The translations under genes were made by a program, and so were the position numbers. Positions 57,173-64,000 of a stretch of 64,000 nt of DNA are shown here, piece by piece. Position 1 is the stretch's first letter. The number at the start of each line of letters is the position of its first letter. A model generated the notes under the pieces. That model was not told the DNA's origin, searched no databases, and was given only the letters and a program-made list of their open reading frames with translations. This DNA comes from Pyronema omphalodes (lineage: Eukaryota; Ascomycota; Pezizomycetes; Pezizales; Pyronemataceae), in assembly GCA_024516155.1 (NCBI GenBank), contig JAJJXM010000043.1, positions 434,001 to 498,000 on the forward strand. The letters are read 5' to 3'.

Positions 57173-57736
57173 CTATCGACCGCTCCCCCGGACACTCTCG
57201 CTCTCCACTGTTTCTTCCTCCCAAACACCTCTCGATTCCCTCTCGACCCCTCTCATGGCCTGCGCAACCTTCTCTAACCTCTCGGCAACCTCCACCACCC
57301 CCTGGGCGACTCTGTTAAAATGCATTTCCGAAGCCTTTCTCTTATCCTCTGCCTCTCCATGAGTTCCTTGCACTTTCAAATCATGGCCTTGAATTTGTCC
57401 TGTAGTCATATGAGCCTGCGAACTTGGAGAGGCATGACCTCCATGTGCTTGTGAGCCGCCAGCCTGTGAACCATGCATACCATGTAACCCTCCGGATCTT
57501 CCCATCTCCGGTTCATCACTATCAATCATCCAAGCCTGTGCCAGCGCGATTTGCGCCGCACGTAAATCTTCAAGAGCTTTCGCATGTGACGGGCCGAAAA
57601 ATATCGCCGTGTTGCTGAGTTCGACTTCGCTTAGGGTGTGCTGCATTGATGCCCAAAGGGATTCGGCACGAGGAGGCGTAGGAGGTCGGGCTGATGAAGA
57701 GGATATGGGAGGGGAGGAAAGAGGGGAGGAACGCAT
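57173..57736 (-). CDS. Small coiled-coil protein, function unknown
   Basis: Single exon of 187 aa, start MRSSPLSSPP. Residues 1-22 are Ser/Pro-rich. Residues 25-70 form a conserved-looking helix pair (ESLWASMQHTLSEVELS, HAKALEDLRAAQIALAQAW). A Gly/His/Gln-rich linker follows (about 80-125), then a C-terminal helix (FNRVAQGVVEVAERLEKVAQ, AMRGVERESRGVW). Two amphipathic helices joined by a low-complexity linker are typical of small subunits of helical-bundle complexes (BLOC-1, DASH and similar), but I cannot place it in a named family. The divergent CG-rich region upstream (57737-57990) is its likely promoter. Confidence 0.72.
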   Translation of the reverse strand: MRSSPLSSPPISSSSARPPTPPRAESLWASMQHTLSEVELSNTAIFFGPSHAKALEDLRAAQIALAQAWMIDSDEPEMGRSGGLHGMHGSQAGGSQAHGGHASPSSQAHMTTGQIQGHDLKVQGTHGEAEDKRKASEMHFNRVAQGVVEVAERLEKVAQAMRGVERESRGVWEEETVESESVRGSGR

Positions 57737-58170
57737 GTTGGCGATGGTGGTCGGTTATGTGCTGGTGCTGGACGCCGGCGACTTGTGAAGCTGCGTTGGG
57801 TGAGGTGAAGCTTTAGCGCGATGGAGCTAGAGTTCCAGAGTTGTTAGGTGCAGGAGCGTCACGAAGGGCCTGAGGGTTTGTGCAGGAGATGTATTGGTGG
57901 AATTTTCTGGAATCGCGTTGAATTGACCGACGACGAATGTAGGTGGGAAATCACAGTGTCGTAGTTTCGAGGTGGAAGGCAGAGTTTAGGTAGAAATATG
58001 TAAAGCTAAGTGGGTTAGCTCCTGGTTCCTAACTAGAGCTCCGGAACCAGGGTATCTATACCAAGACATTTAGCCGCGACCGTACACTACAAGCGCGACC
58101 GACTAACTCGGCGACAAGCCACCGTCAATTAAAAGGCGGTTTATATAAAACCATGCCAACTTGCCAGCAT
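57737..58170. promoter_or_regulatory. Upstream region of the minus-strand coiled-coil gene and of tRNA-Gln
   Basis: No frame of note. It lies between the divergent 57173-57736 gene and the tRNA. Confidence 0.4.
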
Positions 58171-58242
58171 GGTTGTATAGTGTAATGGTTAGCACATCAG
58201 ATTCTGATTCTGGTAATCTCGGTTCGATTCCGGGTACGACCT
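58171..58242 (+). tRNA. tRNA-Gln(CTG): tRNA-Gln (anticodon CUG)
   Basis: 72 nt, intronless. The acceptor stem GGTTGTA pairs with TACGACC (one G-U), then the discriminator base U. The D arm contains the A box (TAGTGTAATGGTTAG). The anticodon stem TCAGA/TCTGG flanks the loop TTCTGAT, giving CUG, which reads CAG. The T arm CTCGG-TTCGATT-CCGGG contains the B box GGTTCGATTCC. TTTT follows at 58245 as a pol III terminator. Confidence 0.95.
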
Positions 58243-59656
58243 CTTTTGTATCTGAATATCTTGAGGCGTCGTTCACGTCATGAGAATCGAGATCCGGCTT
58301 TCGCAATTCACCAGCATAAGATGCATCTGACCACAAAACCAAAAAGTCCATCACATTGCACGAATGGACCCTTGAGAAATGTAGACACCCAATCCTCACT
58401 CAATCAAGCAAACTTCTGCAAATGACGGTTCGATTACATAAAACCAGAATCTGTAAGAAACCCACCTCATCCCAAGCTGGAAAGAGTGGAATGGAAAGCT
58501 AAATCTCTCAAAACTCTGTGTACCTACACGAACTGCAAACCAAGTTGTCGATGATCTCTAATTGAAAGTCTCAAGGTCCTCATTTCCGGTATTAAAATTC
58601 CTCCTCTCGCCTTTACGGCTGAACACACGTCTAACATAGAGCAAAGGCTCCGGCCTCACTACGTTAATAAACATAAGGATCTACACAAGCCTTTCGTCGT
58701 TGCTTGTGTCAAAATTCAAAAACATCAAGATATTTTTTATCATGGATCCTCAACATCGACCCAATAGGAAGGCCGCCATACAGGATGCAATTCATCTCCC
58801 AGCATGTTTCAATGCAGTCATCTTCCCAGTACCGTTTATACCAGCCATTCAATATATCAACAATCTCTTTATCCTCTATCTCTTTTCCACCTGAATAGCT
58901 GTCTTTGATTAATACACTTTTCAAAGGGGGTTATTATTGTAGAAAGTACATTACACGTAATCAACTCCAGCTCGAGTTGATGTCACGTGTTATGATATCT
59001 CCAACCGACGTGATGTATTGTGTCTATGGCCGTCCAAGTTCAGGATTTATGACTGGAATCTGAGGTTTGTTGGTTACATATATCTTCACAAGTTTTGAGG
59101 TAGATACAGATGGATATTATGAGGCTTCGAAAGTTATTGAAGTTGTAATAATAAAAGGTATGGTAAGTGGAATGGCTTCATTTGGGATGATTGAAATAAG
59201 ACATCAACAGCGGAAGTATACTTTTCCAATTAGCGTCATATTCCATGGACTATAGATATAGTGAATTCATTTTTTAAAGTTCTTTGGGAATCTGCATTTC
59301 CATAACCACGATATCCTACCGACGACGCCCAGGGAAACCTAATACCTCTGAACCGACCACAAATTCCAAGCCTGCAGCTTCAAGGTGCACCATAAACAGA
59401 TTTCCCGAATAAAGACAATAGCTATCGTTCATCGATGTACCGGAATACTGAGATTTCGTTGAAATTACAATAAGCGGTGATTGCATGTGCTCATTATTTC
59501 GAGTTATATCTCATGTCTGTCATTAGTAAATCCCAGGATCGGACTAGACTTGGATTTGTGATTACGTGATATGGGTTAGTTGAAGAACAGGATATCAGGT
59601 TTTATGATGTATCACTCGATTTATCATTGGAAAATAATGATAATTATAATTAAAAA

Positions 59657-59894
59657 TGGAGAACTTCCCGTAAGTCTATAGACACGCTATAGCAACAATT
59701 TTTCTATTGCATTTTACAGCAGATTGATACAGTAGATTGTTACGAATTCGCTAATCACGATTGAGCGCGTCTCTGACCCCAATGCCTTTGTGATTTTGGA
59801 ATTACAACTTTTGATTGATTGATTGGATGGCATTGTGTTTTGTTGGAAAATGTAATAGAAAAAGCGTTGCTATAGTCTTACGGGAAGTTCTCCA
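59657..59894. mobile_element. 238-bp MITE with long inverted repeats
   Basis: Ends are TGGAGAACTTCCCGTAAG and its complement. The inverted repeat extends about 50 bp inward (CTATAG, CAAC, TTTTTCTATT.CATTTT) with a small indel. No coding capacity. The target duplication is unclear in the A/T-rich flanks. Superfamily not assigned. Confidence 0.75.
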
Positions 59895-59939
59895 ATAAGA
59901 AAATAAAAATAAAATAAATAAATAAATAAAAAAAACAAA

Positions 59940-60066
59940 AGTGGGGAGCCTCATTACGTGGCCTTGGTCACGGGGACAGGAATTTTGAGTTTTTTTAGCG
60001 TTCTGCATAGACCTTTCAGGCCTCGGTCAGTGTATGATTAAAATCAAATCAAATCAAATCAAATTA
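59940..60066 (+). mobile_element. LINE 3' tail with (AAATC)n
   Basis: GGGGAGCCTCATTACGTGGC, TTGGTCACGGGGACAGGA, CTGCATAGACCTTTCAGGCC, TCGGTCAGTGTATGATTAAA then AAATC repeats. It is the closest match in the window to the tail of the LINE at 1-4.6 kb. Confidence 0.8.
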
Positions 60067-60074
60067 ATAAAAAA

Positions 60075-60150
60075 ATATGAAATTCAGGCTTCGGTGAGAG
60101 TATGATATGATTAAAATCAAATCAAATCAAATCAGATTAATAAGAAAATA
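60075..60150 (+). mobile_element. Second, shorter LINE 3' tail with (AAATC)n
   Basis: TTCAGGCTTCGGTGAGAGTA, TGATATGATTAAAATCAAAT and AAATC repeats, immediately after the previous one. It is either a second insertion or a partial tandem copy. Confidence 0.65.
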
Positions 60151-60165
60151 AAGACAATAATAATA

Positions 60166-60372
60166 ATGTTGTCTACAATACTCCAGGGATTGGTAATACT
60201 AGTATTTGGTTTACTTCAAATTGACGGCAATGGAAATAATATTAAAAGCCGAAGTGGACTTCACAAGGAGCGTAACACGGATAACGAAGAGAACTTTTAC
60301 GAGCATCTATTTTCCGGGCCGATTGTTGGGTCCACGGAATTTGAGATAGAGAAGGATCTATGGAATAGATGA
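60166..60372 (+). CDS. Possible small secreted protein or exon fragment
   Basis: 68 aa with a hydrophobic, signal-like start (MLSTILQGLVILVFGLLQ) and a polar, acidic remainder. ATG at 60166, directly after LINE-tail DNA. No homology recognised. It could be a signal-peptide exon left behind or chance. Confidence 0.25.
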   Translation: MLSTILQGLVILVFGLLQIDGNGNNIKSRSGLHKERNTDNEENFYEHLFSGPIVGSTEFEIEKDLWNR

Positions 60373-61609
60373 TGCAGCCTCGTTTGCCGAACCTAGATAT
60401 CTAAATACAGGAAATCGTACCCTGTTTGACCGATATCTGGGCGGACAGGCGGCGACAATTACGAAATGGCGGGGCGGGGTAAAAGGCGGACGGATTGCAG
60501 GGTGGGGCAACAGAAACCTCGGCACTGGGGGAGCGGAGGCTTGATCCCAAACCAAAATGAATCGTAAACTGTAGGCGGGCAGGACGGTATTGCGCAGGAT
60601 CCGAAAGGTATTTGTCAGCAGAAATCACAAGGTTCGTAGTAAACCAGGGGTTTCGGTAGACAGATGGCGGGCTGTTAGGTACCGTCCGGCGTCAACAGAA
60701 CATTTTGAGTTTCTTAACGCTATACCCTTTTGGTAATTAGTCAGACTGTACTTCGTCGACCGAACGAAGGATCCAAGGCGTCCGAGTGGTTAGGGTTGAC
60801 TGACAGCCGGTAGGTACCTGAATGGTTGCCCGGGTGAGGGTTTGGAATGCACTAGGTTACTTTTTCCAACAAAAAAAATGGTCGTTAGCGCCTATTCAGT
60901 TATCCGAGGGCAGCGAAGCGAAGCTCATGTCATTGAACCTCTTGTCACGTGCTACCAATAGCGGACAATCCTGCAGCCAGCGGGACACAATTAGATGTAC
61001 TCTGTCAGCCTGCCAAATCTGTGGAATGTGTATTAGAAAGCCTCCACAAAGAATCAGGAATTAAATGTTGTTGCCCTCTGGTATATTCTGCGGATGGTTA
61101 TTCTATATCATTCGCCATAGGTTCTGGTTGAGAGAACGTGGGGGCCTGTCGACGGACTTGAGTTTTGGAAAGTCAAGAAATCCATTAGTGATTGGTTGGA
61201 GGCCATTTTAGAGAGTCGAATGAATATCGAGGGTCCTTTAGAATACACATGAGCATATGGTTGAAAGACTGCGCATATTACGCGTTCTTTTTACCTCACG
61301 TGACTTGACTTATTCACCTCTCAGACTATCATCCAAACAGAACCAGGGAGTTTTATTCAGGCTATGAATCAACAAAATAATATTATCGTAAAATTCACTA
61401 CATATTAACGGTATTCTCAGTATTTACATTTTAATTGGGAAACCAACGCTGAGATTTCGAGTGATGGACAAAGTTCAGCCTCAAACGTCACACGAGCCTG
61501 CTAACGCGGAAATTTCCGTTGTCATCACGACTTTGCGTGACCAAGCCCGCACCCTGGTGGCTACGTATCCCGCCTTACATCCCCAGACCCAACGCCCGTA
61601 TCTATCGCG

Positions 61610-62946
61610 ATGTCGAACTCCAGCCCACCAGACCCAATGCCGCCAGCAACTTCCTCCTCAAGTCGACTCCCGCTGCTGATCGCCTGCGTCGTCCTAATCG
61701 CCGCCTTTCAGTACCCACTTCTCATCAACTGGCTATCTTCGCGGGGTGATAACGCGCCAGCAGGCGAGATCACCAGTGCTGTTGGACAACGTGGAAAGGC
61801 CCTTGCTGCTCTTGCTGGGTTCTCGCGTTATAAACAACGTTCTCAGAATGCGATTCACGAGAAGAGAAGTAAATTTAATAAGCTACCATGGGCTCAGAAG
61901 AAGGTTATTAACCGTCCAGTTTTTCTCTTCCCATACCGTTTCTTTGTAAAACGATTGTGTTACCTATGCTAATATCATGTGACCGTTTTGTTTAGCTTAC
62001 GAACTACCCTCATAAACTTTCTCTCGCTTTACAAACCGTCGAAGAAAACTCCCTCCTCGCTAGGGATATCGTTACTTTTGGATTAGAGGCCTACAATATC
62101 TCTGCCTATGAACTCAGAGCATACATGAAGATGAACCGGACTGCGGGGGATCATTCACATGTCATACAAGCTCTTAAGCATTATGTCCGTGACTGGGCTG
62201 CTGGGGGAGCCCATGAGCGGGATGCTGTCTTCCCGCAGATTCTAAAAGCGATGGAAGGTAGAGGAGGTCGAGTTCTTGTTCCTGGCGCAGGATTGGGAAG
62301 ATTGGCCTACGAACTTGCTGCTCAAGGTGCAGAGGTTACGGCGAATGAGTTCTCGGTATATGTTTCCATGGCTTATCAGTATATGATGAGCTTGAATGGA
62401 TCCAACCCAAGAGCTGAAGTCGGGATGTACAAATTTCATCCAAATGTAAATTGGTGGAGTCACCAGCGTGACACGGCTGGGCTACTGAAGGGAGTGGAAT
62501 TGCCGGATATTCTACCCGATGAGAAAGTTCTGAAGAGGATGAAGATGATAGATGGGGATTTCATTTCGGTGTTTTTACCACAGGAGTTGGAGGCCTTTGA
62601 TACAGTGGTCTCTTTGTTCTTCATTGATACGGCGAGGAATATTGTGGCTTATCTGGAGACCATTCATAAACTTCTCAAGCCTGGTGGGTTGTGGATTAAT
62701 TTGGGTCCACTATTGTATGGAACCAATCCATCAATTGAACTGGGACTTGACGAGGTGTTGGAGGTCACAAAGAAGCTAGGGTTCGAACTTTTACCGATTG
62801 GCGAGGAATGGGGGACGGAGACATTCCCGGATGATGAGCGGTGGGCTGGAAAGGTTCGGGGTAAACTAGCGGGTTACTCATGGGATCCTGATAATCTTAG
62901 TAGAAACGCTTATCAGGCGCAGGGCTGGATTGCAAAGAAATTGTAA
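61610..62946 (+). CDS. N2227-family / carnosine N-methyltransferase-like protein with membrane anchor
   Basis: SAM-dependent methyltransferase of the N2227 family, whose animal member CARNMT1 methylates carnosine. Exons are 61610-61903 and 61996-62946 (92-bp intron, donor GTTATT, acceptor TTTAG), giving 414 aa. Residues 17-40 (RLPLLIACVVLIAAFQYPLL) are a predicted signal anchor. The family N-terminal helices follow (FNKLPWAQKK, then TNYPHKLSLALQTVEENSLL). The SAM motif I is VLVPGAGLGRLAYELA, followed by an acidic VTANEFS region, PNVNWWSHQR, the DFISVF and FDTVVSLFFIDTARN blocks, and the KPGGLWINLGPLLYG motif. The end is WIAKKL. The start is the ATG at 61610, with a purine at -3; an upstream frame from 61461 is out of frame and probably untranslated leader. 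The intron donor is weak, so the junction should be treated as predicted. Confidence 0.9.
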
Positions 62947-64000
62947 TTATAGTTTAGTCTTGTTTGAGTCATCAAATAATAATTGTGCTTTTCTACTGAT
63001 TTTTCTATGACGAAAGTATGAACGCAATTGCGAATATTCGCGGACGAAAAAAATTTGGAATTGAGTATTTTGAGCCTCATCCACGTGGCGCTAACTTTAA
63101 TAGCTGCGGGATTTCCCCGACGATTAGCGAGCGACTAGTGGGGGTCGGAACAACGAACCCGGGTGTGATTTCGAGAAAGGGTCGACTGTTCGAAAGGGGC
63201 CAGAACGAGGCTGGAGCGGGACTTGCCACTTTGCGCTGTGGCGAAACTGATAGTGGCGATAGCTTCCAAATGAAAACTTGGCGAAGTATGTGCTTCCCGA
63301 AACCAAAAAGCAAACCAGACAACTAGAATAGAAAAAAAAAAAAAAAAAAACAGTGAGCGTGAAACAAATGAAATTACTCCGATGACTATTGCAAAATTTT
63401 TCTGTTTTTTTGTTTTTTTTCTTGAAATGGCTCTCAGCAAGGAGTTGCTTCAAATGGATTTCCATATTATGGGTTGTTTCGCGAGTGGGTTGTTTCAATA
63501 TACAGGATAATACATTGTCTCCATCATTAATGCCTACTTTTACACGCATGTAAGACTGATGAAGCAGAAGGTGTATCGCCACAAAGCCTACGTCTCCAGA
63601 AATAAACATTAATAGAAACATCATTGTAACTGGCGGCGTCACAACCGGAAAAGACCAGGACCAGCACGGTGCATTTCAATTGTATTAGGTGTGTCTTGGC
63701 GGTTTCTGAGCTCGGGTACCCGACGGCGTGTGATTGTTTGGACAGGCAATTTCTGTTATCCAACACCAGCACTAACTCCACCTCCACTTCGGTCATTCCA
63801 TTTTGCTTGAGAGTTTGCACGTCCGTTCTTCCTTTCAACCGTGGGTGGCCGGCCATCTGACAGGTGCACATGGTATCTAATCTAATCCCAGGTTTTTAGT
63901 GAATCAATCTAATCTGCGGCCTCGCTTTGGCAAATCGGACAAGACCGTTTCATTGAGCATTACGCGTTTGGATCCGACACAAATCAGCAAGTTTGATGTG
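62947..64000. other. 3' flank; no gene seen
   Basis: It contains two A/T-rich homopolymer stretches (about 63329-63350 and 63405-63420) and short frames on both strands with no domain. A gene could begin beyond the right edge. Confidence 0.45.

Larger units (their letters stand above)
58243..61609. other. Gene-poor interval with small transposon relics
   Basis: No firm gene. It contains a 238-bp MITE and two LINE tails (listed separately), a weak small frame at 60166-60372, and a tRNA-like A box at about 60782 with no matching B box. A short Cys-containing frame at 60949-61131 shows no family. 61461-61609 is probably the 5' UTR of the methyltransferase gene. Confidence 0.5.

Noticed and set aside
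60775..60860. Possible tRNA (Ser/Leu-like A box GTCCGAGTGGTTAGGG)
   Set aside because: No foldable acceptor or T arm and no B box; at most a tRNA-derived scrap.

Overview
This window is nuclear DNA from a filamentous ascomycete fungus, most likely Pezizomycotina. The evidence is short spliceosomal introns of about 90-230 bp with GTRNGT-type donors and CTAAC-like branch sites, fungal-type housekeeping genes, a Tad/I-like non-LTR retrotransposon, and long simple-sequence arrays. I cannot name the genus from sequence alone. There is no bacterial, organellar or CRISPR signal.

Layout. 1-4.6 kb: most of a non-LTR retrotransposon (LINE). The 3' part of ORF1 carries CCHC knuckles, and ORF2 has endonuclease, reverse transcriptase and RNase H regions and is broken by one frameshift. 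4.6-10.8 kb: gene-poor, AT-rich DNA with many microsatellites. 10.8-12.6 kb: choline-phosphate cytidylyltransferase (four exons), the regulatory step of CDP-choline phosphatidylcholine synthesis. 14.9-15.9 kb and 17.3-18.1 kb: two minus-strand genes, a multi-pass membrane protein and a protein with a Gly/Lys-rich tail. 18-25.4 kb: gene-poor, with a 9-bp satellite and an 81-bp Tc1/mariner-like MITE. 25.4-29.0 kb: a seven-exon SPX-domain protein of about 867 aa that resembles Vtc5 of the vacuolar polyphosphate polymerase (VTC) complex.

30.4-54.2 kb is the unusual part. It is an array of diverged segmental duplications. Each unit pairs a plus-strand CAP/SCP (PR-1-like) gene, now mostly decayed, with a convergent minus-strand gene of a family I do not recognise. 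Three family members are long and open (31765-33309, 39495-41045, 47741-49048), and a fourth survives only as its upstream region near 53.9 kb. The proteins have a coiled-coil-like N-terminus, IK-x-EP SUMO-type motifs, a bipartite nuclear-localisation-like block and a Ser/Pro-rich tail of variable tandem repeats. Non-autonomous hAT-like elements with 8-bp target duplications and LINE 3' tails are interspersed. Two hAT copies sit at the same site in different units, so they predate the duplication; a third is unit-specific.

54-64 kb: more truncated LINE ends, a coiled-coil gene (57173-57736, minus), tRNA-Gln(CUG) at 58171-58242, a 238-bp MITE, and a two-exon N2227/carnosine N-methyltransferase-family gene (61610-62946) with a predicted N-terminal membrane anchor.

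The housekeeping genes are unrelated to one another. The only candidate functional grouping is the duplicated CAP plus nuclear-type gene pair, and that rests on synteny alone.
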